DNA of 64,000 nt from Tenacibaculum sp. 190524A05c (GCF_964036595.1 NZ_OZ038523.1:214501-278500); one strand, 5' to 3'. Counted from the first letter of the stretch, positions 27,716-36,790 are shown. Translations and numbers: made by a program. The notes: generated by a model from the letters alone, not told the origin.

Positions 27716-29050
27716 TTAATCTTTATAATACCAAAAAGGAATAACGACATCAATACTTTTTAGAGTGTCTTTCTTTTTGTTAATATATTTTCTTTTAAGT
27801 CTTAGAATATGTTTTCCGTCAGTTAAATTTTTAGTTGGGATAAAAGTTTGAAATCCAGTTTGATTTTTGGTGTTTTTTCCAATTAAAAAATCAGATTTGA
27901 AATTAATGGTGTCAATATTAACTTCATACATCTCATTAAAAACTTCAACATATTTTCTAGCGAGACTATCTCTCTTTTTTCGTGAAATTCTATTTGAATT
28001 TCCATTGGTAAAACTCATACCCGTTTGAAATCCCCTTCTATCATTTTCTGGTTTAAGTGATGGATGGTACTTATAAATTCTATCTTCAACGCTTTCCGAA
28101 AAAACCTTAAAGAAATTGATATATGGAGTAGTTATAACTTTAGATTGAATACTTGCAGTTTTAACTAAATCATTTTTTTCAACTAACATATCCTCATATT
28201 CCTTAGTGTTCAAGTAAATGTTAGAATTCAGTTTAGTGCTTTCTAAATAATTTGAAGTTTGAAATTTAAATGAACTTAAAAAGGTGATTGCGATATAAAT
28301 CGGAACCAATAAAAAGCTTATCCTTTTAGTGAACTTATTGTCTAAGAAATTATATACTAATGGTCGATATAAGAATGAAAGTGTAATAAAACTAAAAACC
28401 CAATAAAAAGGAAAGTAAAGTTTTGAAAGCCATTTCTTCTTTTTTAAATAGCCCTGAGTAATAAAATCAATAAAAACTAATATGGAACCAATCGAAAGAA
28501 ATATGAGTATGATAACTCCTGTAGTAATTCGTACTTCTTTTGATATTTGCTCATTACTTATTAAAAATGTAGAAATAAATACAATTGATAAAATGGTTAT
28601 TGTAATCGAAATCACGTAAAAAATCAAAAGAAAAGAAACAGCAAATAGAACACTGCAATAATTTTCTAGAATAGCCACATAACGATCAAAAGAAACAATC
28701 TTTTTCTTTAAGTAATTTTTGAATCGATCTTGATAGTTTAGAGTTTCAAAATCAATATCACCAGAAACATAACGTAATCCTAAAGCTCCAATCCATAACC
28801 CTCTTAAGGTAACATGTAATAATAAATTAAATATAAGAATGTAGCAGGCGATCAAAGCAACTATGGCAACCACAAAGGTTACAAATTGTTTTTCTGTTTC
28901 TGAAATTGTTAAAGCTAATTGGATTTCTGGTAGTGCAGTAAATAAACCAAAAATTGCGAACCCCGAGATAATTAATTCTAGTTGCCAACTATCTTGTTGT
29001 AATCGATCTAATAATTCTTGAAATTTCCTATTCTTAAAATTATCACTCAT
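27716..29050 (-). CDS. Unknown polytopic membrane protein
   Basis: A 444-residue protein with about six membrane segments in the first 260 residues (about 25-45, 55-80, 125-158, 172-195, 208-225, 240-260) and a C-terminal soluble part of about 180 residues ending in a beta-rich LRLKRKYINKKKDTLKSIDVV segment. No transporter, kinase or enzyme motif was recognised. It has no close operon partner: a strong terminator separates it from the gene upstream. Confidence 0.75.
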   Translation of the reverse strand: MSDNFKNRKFQELLDRLQQDSWQLELIISGFAIFGLFTALPEIQLALTISETEKQFVTFVVAIVALIACYILIFNLLLHVTLRGLWIGALGLRYVSGDIDFETLNYQDRFKNYLKKKIVSFDRYVAILENYCSVLFAVSFLLIFYVISITITILSIVFISTFLISNEQISKEVRITTGVIILIFLSIGSILVFIDFITQGYLKKKKWLSKLYFPFYWVFSFITLSFLYRPLVYNFLDNKFTKRISFLLVPIYIAITFLSSFKFQTSNYLESTKLNSNIYLNTKEYEDMLVEKNDLVKTASIQSKVITTPYINFFKVFSESVEDRIYKYHPSLKPENDRRGFQTGMSFTNGNSNRISRKKRDSLARKYVEVFNEMYEVNIDTINFKSDFLIGKNTKNQTGFQTFIPTKNLTDGKHILRLKRKYINKKKDTLKSIDVVIPFWYYKD

Positions 29051-29094
29051 GTTTGGATGTAAAGTTTAACTAAAAGTACTGAGATTTTTTATAA

Positions 29095-29136
29095 AAACAA
29101 CAAAACCATTTCTAATTTGAAATGGTTTTGTTGTTT
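29095..29136 (-). terminator. Terminator of the DUF6249-like gene
   Basis: An 18-base-pair perfect stem: 29095-29112 (AAACAACAAAACCATTTC) pairs with 29119-29136 around a 6-base loop. It follows the stop codon at 29154 on the minus strand. Confidence 0.85.
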
Positions 29137-29153
29137 CTTAGTTGTAAGTAAGA

Positions 29154-29504
29154 TTAATTTTCGTTTTCTAATTTCTTTGTTAAAAAGAAACCTGAGAATA
29201 AACCAAAACCTCCCATTAAGAATATCATTGCTGGGTAAACTGCTTCTTCTTCTAATCTTGTATATGTTGTTAATAATAATGCTAAGAATACACCTAAACC
29301 AATTCCCATAAGTAATAATGATAAGTTCAAAACAATCATTCTACCAGTTAATGTTGATTTTTTTCTTTCTCCTTGCATAAAAATCTTTGCATCCGCTCCT
29401 TTTTCAATTAAAGCCAGTCTTTCTTTATTTCTTGTTGAATAGAATAAATAAAAGATTCCGAAAATTACTGCGAATAAGAACATAAATACTATTGCTACTT
29501 CCAT
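29154..29504 (-). CDS. Small membrane protein (DUF6249-like), divergent from the ECF sigma gene
   Basis: A 116-residue protein with three hydrophobic segments (about 3-23, 54-80, 90-108) and a central RNKERLALIEKGADAKIF motif typical of small DUF6249 membrane proteins found beside ECF sigma factors. It is transcribed away from the sigma gene, and its upstream region contains an ECF-type promoter identical in both elements and spacing to the one before the sigma gene. It is therefore a likely member of the sigma regulon. Confidence 0.8.
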   Translation of the reverse strand: MEVAIVFMFLFAVIFGIFYLFYSTRNKERLALIEKGADAKIFMQGERKKSTLTGRMIVLNLSLLLMGIGLGVFLALLLTTYTRLEEEAVYPAMIFLMGGFGLFSGFFLTKKLENEN

Positions 29505-29544
29505 ATTATTGTTTTTTAAATATTATTTTTAATGTGTTTGCAGG

Positions 29545-29574
29545 TATGACGAAAACTTTTCAAATGAGGTTACA
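29545..29574 (-). promoter_or_regulatory. ECF-type promoter, minus strand
   Basis: On the minus strand: TGTAACC (29574-29568), 17-base spacer, GTCATA (29550-29545). The start codon of the DUF6249-like gene follows 40 bases later. It mirrors the plus-strand promoter at 29607-29636. Confidence 0.65.
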
Positions 29575-29606
29575 GATTTTTCAAAAAAAAGTTTTTTTAA
29601 TTTTTT

Positions 29607-29636
29607 TGTAACCTTTTTTAGAAATAGCCTGTCATA
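29607..29636 (+). promoter_or_regulatory. ECF-type promoter of the sigma factor gene
   Basis: TGTAACC (29607-29613), 17-base spacer, GTCATA (29631-29636), ending 6 bases before the GTG start of the sigma factor. The arrangement suggests autoregulation and a nearly leaderless transcript. Confidence 0.65.
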
Positions 29637-29642
29637 ACAAAA

Positions 29643-30227
29643 GTGGCTATTATCAACGATCAAACATACATAGAAAAAACCTTAAACGGAGATACTAATG
29701 CTTTTGCTTTTTTAGTAAATAACTATAAAGTAATGGTGTTTAGTTTAGCAATGAAAATGCTTAAGAGTAGAGAAGAGGCAGAAGAAATTTCTCAAGATAC
29801 TTTTATCAAAGCATATAAAAACTTGTCCAAATTTAAGGGCGATTCTAAATTTTCTACTTGGCTATATAAAATAGCTTATAGAAGTTGTTTAGATAGTTTG
29901 AAGAAGAATAGAGAAAAATATCATACAGATACTATTGATGAAATCACGATTAATAAAATTAATAGTACAGATAATATTTTAGAAGAAATATCAAGAAAAG
30001 AAAGAGCTGTTATAATAAAGGAATGCTTAGATAAGTTACCAGAAGAAGAACGAACTATATTGTGGATGTTCTATTATGACGAATTGAGTTTGAAGGAAAT
30101 TTTAGAGATTACAGATTTGTCAGAATCAAACTTAAAGGTAAAATTACATCGAGCACGAAAAAGATTATTAACAGTAGTAAAAAATAATGTAGAACCTGAA
30201 ATAATTAATCATTATGGGAGAAAATAA
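29643..30227 (+). CDS. ECF-subfamily RNA polymerase sigma factor
   Basis: A 194-residue sigma-70 family protein of the extracytoplasmic-function type. Region 2 (about 20-90) contains NYKVMVFSLAMKML, EEAEEISQDTFIKAYKNLSKF and FSTWLYKIAYRSCLD; region 4 (about 130-180) contains LPEEERTILWMFYYDELSLKEI followed by the helix-turn-helix SESNLKVKLHRARKRL. The start is GTG; no alternative start precedes region 2. The last 14 bases overlap the next gene, a membrane protein that is probably its anti-sigma factor. Confidence 0.93.
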   Translation: MAIINDQTYIEKTLNGDTNAFAFLVNNYKVMVFSLAMKMLKSREEAEEISQDTFIKAYKNLSKFKGDSKFSTWLYKIAYRSCLDSLKKNREKYHTDTIDEITINKINSTDNILEEISRKERAVIIKECLDKLPEEERTILWMFYYDELSLKEILEITDLSESNLKVKLHRARKRLLTVVKNNVEPEIINHYGRK

Positions 30228-30633
30228 GCATATTGAAGAATTGGATGCGTTTGCGAAAAAATATGTTCAGGAAGTTGAGCAAGAAATTCCCTCGTTAGAT
30301 TTTACATCTAATGTGATGAACACTATTATGGAAACAAAAAGTAGCGAAGTATTTAAAGCTACTCCGTTAATATCTAAGAAAGTTTGGTTTTTATTGTTTT
30401 CAATTTTAACCGTATGTATAATTTACGTTTCTAAAGGAAAATCTATTTTAGAAACTTGGACGTTATCGAATAAATTTAAGTTTAAACCAAATCTCGGCTT
30501 TGAGTTTCCAAATTTATTTCAAAGTATATCCGTTTCAAATACCATGTTAATGGCGTGCTTCTTTTTTACGTTATTAATTTTTATTCAGTTCTATTTCTTT
30601 AAAACGAGATTCGAAAAAGATATTGATTCTTAA
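30214..30633 (+). CDS. Probable membrane anti-sigma factor
   Basis: A 139-residue protein with an acidic cytoplasmic N-terminal segment (about 1-48) and two membrane segments (about 53-72 and 110-130). It overlaps the ECF sigma gene by 14 bases, which strongly suggests coupled translation and a functional pair. No zinc-binding HxxxCxxC motif is present, so it is not a ZAS-type anti-sigma; the assignment rests on position, topology and size. Confidence 0.65.
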   Translation: MGENKHIEELDAFAKKYVQEVEQEIPSLDFTSNVMNTIMETKSSEVFKATPLISKKVWFLLFSILTVCIIYVSKGKSILETWTLSNKFKFKPNLGFEFPNLFQSISVSNTMLMACFFFTLLIFIQFYFFKTRFEKDIDS

Positions 30634-30701
30634 TGCTTTAATTAGATAAAGGGGTTTTGCTATTTTCTTAAAATCTGTATCTTGTAAGAAACTTTAAAAA
30701 C

Positions 30702-30917
30702 ATGTCCCTTATGAAAAACACAATTTTTGCACTTTTTGCGGTTTGTTTTATCACACTTGCTTGTGTAGATAAAAAAGCAGAAGAAAAGAAGAAAGAAGCA
30801 GCTGAACTTGAACAGAAAATAGAAGCTGTTGATAAAGAGGTAAATCAAGATGTAGACTCTTTAGAAAAAGAAGCTAAAGAGATTGAAGAGGAGTTAAAAG
30901 AATTAGATAACCTATAA
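30702..30917 (+). CDS. Small coiled-coil lipoprotein
   Basis: A 71-residue protein, with the more likely start at the second ATG (30711), giving MKNTIFALFAVCF. The lipobox is FITLACVDK. The mature peptide is almost wholly glutamate, lysine, leucine and aspartate in heptads, predicting one long coiled coil, similar in design to Lpp-type tethers. It lies 68 bases after the anti-sigma-like gene and 11 bases before another charged coiled-coil gene. Confidence 0.7.
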   Translation: MSLMKNTIFALFAVCFITLACVDKKAEEKKKEAAELEQKIEAVDKEVNQDVDSLEKEAKEIEEELKELDNL

Positions 30918-30928
30918 AACCCAAAATC

Positions 30929-31618
30929 ATGAAATTATTTAAATATGTATTAGTGATAATGCTTGTTAGTTTTGTAGGTGTTGCAAGTGCCCAAGAATCT
31001 AAAGAAGCAAAGAAAGAGAGAAAAGAAAAGAGAAAAGAGCTTAAAAAGGAGATGAAGGAGAAAAACAAAGAAATGAAGGAGAAGAAAAAGGAACTTAAGG
31101 AAAAGAAAGCAGAGCTTAAAGAAGTTAAAAAAGAATTGAAAGAAGGAAGAAATGAGATTTTAGGAGCGCATAAAGAAAAAATGAAAGGTATGTCTAAAGA
31201 AGAAAAGAAGGCATATTTAGAAGCGAATCCTGATCTTAAGGAAAAACTAGAAGCTTATAAAGAAGAAACAAAGGATAAAAGAAAAGAGCTAAAAGCTAAA
31301 AAGAAAGAGTATAAGAATGCTAAGGCTAACGCAGTTCAACAAAAAATAGAGAACAAGAAGAAGAAAATATCATTATACGAAAGTAGAAATGCTGCTGCTA
31401 TTAATAAAGTTACAAAAACCAAAGAACGTTTAGCTGCTCAAAAAGAATCAGGAGAAATCACTGAAGAAGAGTATAACAAGAAAATGGAAAAAGTGGCTAA
31501 AATAGATGCTCGTATTCTTAAACACAACGAGAAGCTTTTTAAAATGAGAGTTAAGCTCGGTCAATCAGAAGAAAAATTATTTAAAATGCAGAAACTTGAT
31601 AAACCAGTTCAAGAATAA
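30929..31618 (+). CDS. Exported lysine/glutamate-rich coiled-coil protein
   Basis: A 229-residue protein with a signal peptide (about 1-21, ending ASAQE). Residues 25-75 are repeated KKE/KEK/KEL blocks and the rest is also helical and highly charged, predicting a single very long helix with breaks at about 80-105. No enzyme motif is visible. It is probably cotranscribed with the small lipoprotein and may be a periplasmic structural or stress component; that role is inferred only from context and composition. Confidence 0.72.
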   Translation: MKLFKYVLVIMLVSFVGVASAQESKEAKKERKEKRKELKKEMKEKNKEMKEKKKELKEKKAELKEVKKELKEGRNEILGAHKEKMKGMSKEEKKAYLEANPDLKEKLEAYKEETKDKRKELKAKKKEYKNAKANAVQQKIENKKKKISLYESRNAAAINKVTKTKERLAAQKESGEITEEEYNKKMEKVAKIDARILKHNEKLFKMRVKLGQSEEKLFKMQKLDKPVQE

Positions 31619-31640
31619 TTGTAAACATTACAAATAAATA

Positions 31641-31671
31641 AACACCGAATAAAACTAACTTATTCGGTGTT
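31641..31671. terminator. Bidirectional terminator between convergent genes
   Basis: AACACCGAATAA (31641-31652) pairs with TTATTCGGTGTT (31660-31671), loop AACTAAC. Confidence 0.85.
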
Positions 31672-31677
31672 TTCATT

Positions 31678-32847
31678 TTATCTAAAAAAATATACGCTGC
31701 TTATTTTTCCGTTGGTAATTTCATAAAGAGCTAGAGCTTTAAAACTAGTTCCATTAGCCGTAACGTATTCTTCATCAATTACTTTATTTCCATTTACTAT
31801 TCTTTTTAAGACCTTGCAGTGTAAATCTGGAGTATTTTTAAAAAATGGAGTGTATCGCTTTCTCATTTCATCAATACCTTCGTAATTCAACGTATTTGGA
31901 AATGTGTAAACTTTTACATTTTTAGCGTAAGGTTTTAAGAAAGCTTCAATATCTCTATTATTATATCCTTTAAGTTGTTCCTCTGCTAAAATACGAGGAG
32001 ATACTTCGGCAGTTATAGCTAGTTTATTAGCTGCCTTATTTACTGTAATTCTAGAAATATTATTAATGTTTTCATCTTGGAATTGATGAAAAATCGACCA
32101 AGTTTTATCTGTTTTAGGATTAAACTTATAAATAACATTTTTAAATGGTATTAAAATTGTTCCATTTGGTAACCAACAAATGTCTTGTGCTGTAGCAGTT
32201 GAAGTAATTTTTTTAGTTTCCTTGGATTTCGGATTTAAAGACCAAACTTCCCAATTTTCTCCATTTTTTTTCATAAAACTTACTAATGTTGAATTCGGAA
32301 TTTTATGAAATGATCTTCCAACATTTTTAGAAATCATTGTGTTCGTTTTCTTCTTAATATCACTAACAAACAGCTGTAGACTATCATTTACAATTGCGGA
32401 ACAAATCAAAGTGTTTTTATCATACCACATTGGATAAGCTACAACTAAATCTTCTATTAACTCTGTGTCTTTTCCAGTTTTAAAGTCATACTTATAAAAA
32501 CGTTGTTTTCCATCTTTATCTAATCGAACTGCAGAAACATTTTTAGAATTAGGAATTTTTTGAGGAGAATATTCACCTCCTTGTGGTGTACTATTGATAT
32601 AACTTAATTTATTGTCGGTTAAATTGTATTTGGCAATATCAGTTTGTCCGTCTCGTGTAGAAGCAAATAATACTAGGTTATCATTATAAAAATGAGGTTG
32701 GCTGTCATATCCATCATTATTGGAAATGTTTTTGCCATTTATCAATTTCTGTTTCCCGTTTTCTGTGACTATATCAAATAAATGAATTTCGGTATTCATT
32801 TGAGAATAAGATATAATAGGAATTAGAAGTGCTATTAGTTTTTTCAT
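31678..32847 (-). CDS. Exported beta-propeller (TolB/PD40-like) fused to an NTF2/SnoaL-like domain
   Basis: A 389-residue protein: short signal peptide (about 1-15), a propeller region (about 20-285) with PD40-type blades such as YDSQPHFYNDNLVLFASTRDGQTDIAKYN and GEYSPQKIPNSKNVSAV, then a C-terminal domain (about 290-389) with the SnoaL-like pattern EEQLKGYNNRDIEAFLKPYA and GIDEMRKRY. The combination suggests a ligand- or carbohydrate-associated periplasmic protein; no catalytic residues can be assigned. It has no operon partner. Confidence 0.75.
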   Translation of the reverse strand: MKKLIALLIPIISYSQMNTEIHLFDIVTENGKQKLINGKNISNNDGYDSQPHFYNDNLVLFASTRDGQTDIAKYNLTDNKLSYINSTPQGGEYSPQKIPNSKNVSAVRLDKDGKQRFYKYDFKTGKDTELIEDLVVAYPMWYDKNTLICSAIVNDSLQLFVSDIKKKTNTMISKNVGRSFHKIPNSTLVSFMKKNGENWEVWSLNPKSKETKKITSTATAQDICWLPNGTILIPFKNVIYKFNPKTDKTWSIFHQFQDENINNISRITVNKAANKLAITAEVSPRILAEEQLKGYNNRDIEAFLKPYAKNVKVYTFPNTLNYEGIDEMRKRYTPFFKNTPDLHCKVLKRIVNGNKVIDEEYVTANGTSFKALALYEITNGKISSVYFFR

Positions 32848-33002
32848 TTGTTTTGGTTTGATAAAACTAAAATACTAAAACTCCTTTGAAGGTTCTTCAT
32901 TTTAACATACCAATAGTTGAGTTGTTTATAAAAACTGAAACCATCGTATAAATTTAATGTAAAGTCGCTGTATTTTTACCTGAATAAAAATTGAGGGTAA
33001 TC

Positions 33003-33917
33003 ATGAGAGTAATTAAAATAATGACTGTATTGGTCATTGGTAGTATTGGATTTTTTTGTTGTAAAACAAAAGACAATACATCTGGTCAACAACAGGCAAA
33101 GGAGAAACAAATATCAGCAAATGAAAAGAAGTTCATTACTTCATTTGAGCAATGGAACCAAACATTGGAACCATTGGTTAGTGCGCATAGAGGTGGACCT
33201 TATCCTGGATTTCCAGAAAATGCAATTGAAACATTCCAGAATATTGTAAACCAAACACCAACAGTGATTGAGTGTGATGTTTCTATGACAAAGGATAGTG
33301 TTTTGGTTTTAATGCACGATCGAAATTTAAATAGAACTACTACTGGTGAAGGAGCAATTAAAGAAGCTACTTTTACGGAACTTCAACAATTAACTTTAGT
33401 GGACAATGATGGTAATAAAACAAATTTTAAAATACCAACGTTAGATGAAGTTTTAGCTTGGGGGAAAGGAAAAGTTTTATTCACATTAGATATAAAAAGA
33501 GGTGTGCCATACGATAAAGTAATTGAGGCTGTAGAAAAGCATAATGCAGTTTCTTATGCTGCTGTAATTACTTATAGAGTACAGGATGCTGTGGAAGTAC
33601 ATAAATTAAATAAGGATGTAATTATATCAGTTTCTGCCGGAAGTGATGGTGCCTTGGAACAAATTGAAAAAGCTGAATTGCCTGTAGATAAATTATTAGG
33701 TTTTGTAGGAACTAGACAACCAGAAAAATCACATTACGAGAAATTAAAGAAATTTGGAATTAGAACTATTTTAGGAACTTTAGGAAACTTGGATAAAAGC
33801 GCCGTAGCCAAAGGTGATGATAATGTGTATTTGACTTATATTGAGAATGGAGCAAATATTATAGCAACAGATAGACCATTGGAAGTTGCAAAGGTTTTGG
33901 CTGAAGCCAATAAGTAA
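33003..33917 (+). CDS. Glycerophosphodiester phosphodiesterase, probable lipoprotein
   Basis: Hydrolyses glycerophosphodiesters to glycerol-3-phosphate and an alcohol. The ATG at 33003 is preferred over an in-frame TTG at 32991; it gives a 304-residue protein with a hydrophobic leader and lipobox GFFCCK. GDPD signatures are complete: SAHRGGPYPGFPENAIETF, IECDVSMTKDSVLVLMHD and NLNRTTTGEG, with catalytic histidines in the first and second blocks. It stands alone, closed by a terminator shared with the convergent gene. Confidence 0.9.
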   Translation: MRVIKIMTVLVIGSIGFFCCKTKDNTSGQQQAKEKQISANEKKFITSFEQWNQTLEPLVSAHRGGPYPGFPENAIETFQNIVNQTPTVIECDVSMTKDSVLVLMHDRNLNRTTTGEGAIKEATFTELQQLTLVDNDGNKTNFKIPTLDEVLAWGKGKVLFTLDIKRGVPYDKVIEAVEKHNAVSYAAVITYRVQDAVEVHKLNKDVIISVSAGSDGALEQIEKAELPVDKLLGFVGTRQPEKSHYEKLKKFGIRTILGTLGNLDKSAVAKGDDNVYLTYIENGANIIATDRPLEVAKVLAEANK

Positions 33918-33944
33918 CTTCAAGTTGAATATTTGTAAATATAA

Positions 33945-33976
33945 AAAGCCGCTTAGTGTTATACTAAAGCGGCTTT
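33945..33976. terminator. Bidirectional terminator
   Basis: AAAGCCGCTTAGT (33945-33957) pairs with ACTAAAGCGGCTTT (33963-33976) with one bulged base, between convergent genes. Confidence 0.8.
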
Positions 33977-34005
33977 GAATTAAAAAAATATATCTAAACA
34001 AATGC

Positions 34006-34869
34006 TTATTCTAAACCAGTAATTCTGAATTCGGCATAATCTAATTCTTCACCACCTGTATCCGAAATAGTAATTGAACTAAGATATTCCATATCAACAA
34101 CATTATCACTTTCGATAAATTCTATATATTGATTTTCAAAAATGAAAAGTCCTTCTTCATTCTGTCCCATATATTGAAGAGATATGGCATCTTCAACTGT
34201 TTCAGATCCTCCATCATCTGGAATTAATAAAGATGAAATCCTAGCGTCTTTAAGTTCAATAGTAAAGAAATGATCTTTTGGATCTGTTTTTAATGCTACT
34301 GTCATAGTAAAAGTTTCACCGTCTTTATTTAATCTTAGTTCAGGCTGTTCAATGGTAATTTTATTTCCATTTGTATCTTCTTTTGTTTCTATAATTTGAA
34401 CAACAGGAACACCAATTCGTTCTCCTTTTTCGTTTTTATCAACTGAAACTATTTTTAACTTTTTACCGATAAATTCATTTAAGGAATTGACTTTTTTACT
34501 TTTGAATTTGATGAATTTTTTATTCTTCTTTCTAGGTGTTTGAATTAAGGATATTGTATTACCATCATCCTTACCTTCAATGCTAATTGTAGTTTCAATA
34601 AAAGCAACAGTTGAGTTTATCTCATTATTTGAAATACTAGTAATAACTTTCCAATTACCTTTTCTATTACGCTTAATACTTAATCTTCTTTTTCCTTTAA
34701 AATCTCCAGTTTCAGCACTGTATTTTATTTTAGTGCTACTTCTTGTGGATAATTTTTTCTCAATAGTTTCTTCTTGATCATTTATCAATTCTTCATTTTT
34801 GTCCTCATTACAACCAATACATACGAATAGTAATAAGAAGTAAGAGATAAATTTTATAATAGTTTTCAT
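34006..34869 (-). CDS. Unknown lipoprotein
   Basis: A 287-residue protein with a lipoprotein signal (LLLFVCIGCNE). The mature part starts with an acidic linker (about 22-45) and continues as alternating basic and acidic beta strands (KGKRRLSIKRNRKGNWKVI, NGNKITIEQPELRLN, KDHFFTIELKDARISSLLI). It ends in EYLSSITISDTGGEELDYAEF. No known domain was recognised; the beta-strand periodicity suggests one or two immunoglobulin-like or barrel folds on the cell surface. Confidence 0.7.
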   Translation of the reverse strand: MKTIIKFISYFLLLFVCIGCNEDKNEELINDQEETIEKKLSTRSSTKIKYSAETGDFKGKRRLSIKRNRKGNWKVITSISNNEINSTVAFIETTISIEGKDDGNTISLIQTPRKKNKKFIKFKSKKVNSLNEFIGKKLKIVSVDKNEKGERIGVPVVQIIETKEDTNGNKITIEQPELRLNKDGETFTMTVALKTDPKDHFFTIELKDARISSLLIPDDGGSETVEDAISLQYMGQNEEGLFIFENQYIEFIESDNVVDMEYLSSITISDTGGEELDYAEFRITGLE

Positions 34870-34986
34870 AATAAAAATATTGCATTAACACTACAAATAT
34901 GATTTGATTTGGTTAATGCAATATTTAATTTTTGCTGAACTATACTTTTCAACTTATAAGTATAGATTTCTGATTGCTAAATAGAT

Positions 34987-36768
34987 TTATTTGCTTGCCG
35001 CAATCCATTTATCAATTTTATCTTCTAATAAAGCCAAAGGAATACATCCCGTTTCTAATACTTGATTATGAAACTCTCTGATATCGAAATTCTCTCCTAA
35101 TTGGTCTTTTGCCTTCTTGCGTAGTTCTCTTATCTTTAATTGTCCGATTTTATAAGATAAAGCTTGCCCAGGGTTCGCCATATAACGTTCAATCTCAGAA
35201 ATAATACTAGCTTCACTTTCTGCTTCATTATCTAATGAATATTGAATAGCTTTTTCACGACTCCAACCTTTAGCATGTAATCCAGTATCAACAACTAAAC
35301 GAATAGCTCTGTGCATCTCCATTCCTAACATTCCAAAATATTGATAAGGATCAGTATATAAACCTAATTCTTTACCTAAATTCTCTGTATATAAAGCCCA
35401 TCCTTCCCCATATGCACTATACCAAAGTGTTTTTCTAAAATCAGGTAAATCTGTATTTTCTTGTGTTAGTGAAATTTGATAATGATGCCCTGGAATTGCC
35501 TCATGTAGGAATAAAGCTTCATCTGAAAACACATTATACTTCGAAGCATCTGGAATTGGAGTATAAAATACACCCGGACGAGTTCCGTCTAAAGAACCTG
35601 GATTGTATTCTGCACTCGCAGAAGCTTCTCTAAACTTCTCAGTCTGTTTAACTACAAAAGGAGTTTTTGGCTTATTACCAAATAACTTTTCTAACTGAGG
35701 CTTCATTTTTTCATGAATGGCATTGAAGTTATCGATAATTTGTTTTGGTTCAGTATATGGCATTAAATCTTTGTTGTTTCTAACAAAATCAAAGAACGCT
35801 TTTAAATCACCTTCAAATCCAACTTCTTGTTTAACCTTCTCCATTTCAGATAAAATTCGAGCAACTTCTTTTAAACCAAGCTCATGAATTTCATCAGCTG
35901 TCATTTTTGTAGTTGTATAATTTTTAATGGCATGTTGATAATACTTTTTTCCATCTGGAATTGCATCAATTCCACTAGCTTCTAGTCCAGCATTTAAATA
36001 ATCTGATTGTAAAAACTCAGATAAAGCTTTAAAAGAAGGAAGTAACTTTTTATCTAAGATCTCAGTATATTTTTGAGTTAATTCTTTTTTCTCAATAGCT
36101 GTAAATTCAGTCGGCATTTTCTTGATAGGAGAGAAGAATAAGTGATCTTCAAGTTTAGTTTCAGCTAATCCTTTGAATTGAGGAATCACTTTATTTATTA
36201 AAGATTTAGGTAACACGTATCCTGCTTTAATTCCTTCTTGCATTCTAATTTTCGCTGATTGTAACCAAGTATTAAACTTATCTAATCGACTTAACCAATT
36301 CTCATAATCTTTAACCGTTTTAAAAGGCTGAGCGCTGCTTCCGCTTGCCAATTGTCCCATTACTAAGTTAACGGTCCACATTTGATTAATCGGTAATAAT
36401 TGATCATTCTTAAAACTTCCTTGTGCTAAAGACATATCGCAATCCCAAGCCAATACAGCTTTACTCATTTGTTGACTTTCTGAAAGTTTATCATCAGAAA
36501 AGTCTTGAAGTTTTGCTTTATAGTTAGTAAAGAAGTCTTTAGATTCTAAAGCATATTCATCAGATAAAAAATTAGGAAATTCATTGTTATATCTATTATC
36601 ACCAGCAAAAGTAGCATTCAATGGATTTAACTTTAATTTTCCTTCGTTATAATCTTTTAAAAGTTGATTAAATTCTTGATTTGGTTCTACTTCTTTTTTG
36701 GGTTGTTCTTGTTTACAAGAAACTAGTATTGTAGTAGCAGCTACAATAGATAAAATGGTTTTTTTCAT
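34987..36768 (-). CDS. DUF885-family lipoprotein, predicted metallopeptidase
   Basis: A 593-residue protein with a lipoprotein signal (TTILVSCKQE). The DUF885 hallmark LHEAIPGHHYQ lies at about 425-435 and contains the HExxxGHH arrangement thought to bind zinc. Other family blocks are RPGVFYTPIPDASKYN, YGEGWALYTENLGKELG, and GQALSYKIGQLKIRELRKKA near the C-terminus. Substrates are not established. A TATATTTG promoter element lies upstream; no operon partner. Confidence 0.88.
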   Translation of the reverse strand: MKKTILSIVAATTILVSCKQEQPKKEVEPNQEFNQLLKDYNEGKLKLNPLNATFAGDNRYNNEFPNFLSDEYALESKDFFTNYKAKLQDFSDDKLSESQQMSKAVLAWDCDMSLAQGSFKNDQLLPINQMWTVNLVMGQLASGSSAQPFKTVKDYENWLSRLDKFNTWLQSAKIRMQEGIKAGYVLPKSLINKVIPQFKGLAETKLEDHLFFSPIKKMPTEFTAIEKKELTQKYTEILDKKLLPSFKALSEFLQSDYLNAGLEASGIDAIPDGKKYYQHAIKNYTTTKMTADEIHELGLKEVARILSEMEKVKQEVGFEGDLKAFFDFVRNNKDLMPYTEPKQIIDNFNAIHEKMKPQLEKLFGNKPKTPFVVKQTEKFREASASAEYNPGSLDGTRPGVFYTPIPDASKYNVFSDEALFLHEAIPGHHYQISLTQENTDLPDFRKTLWYSAYGEGWALYTENLGKELGLYTDPYQYFGMLGMEMHRAIRLVVDTGLHAKGWSREKAIQYSLDNEAESEASIISEIERYMANPGQALSYKIGQLKIRELRKKAKDQLGENFDIREFHNQVLETGCIPLALLEDKIDKWIAASK

Positions 36769-36790
36769 GTTAAGGCTTATTGTATAAAAA

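Noticed and set aside
30660..31068. Phenylalanine/serine-rich minus frames opposite the coiled-coil genes
   Set aside because: They are mirror images of Lys/Glu-rich coding sequence (AAA/GAA codons) and have no independent support.
32991..33002. TTG start for the glycerophosphodiesterase
   Set aside because: It adds four residues that repeat the next ones (MRVI-MRVI); the ATG at 33003 gives a normal lipoprotein signal.
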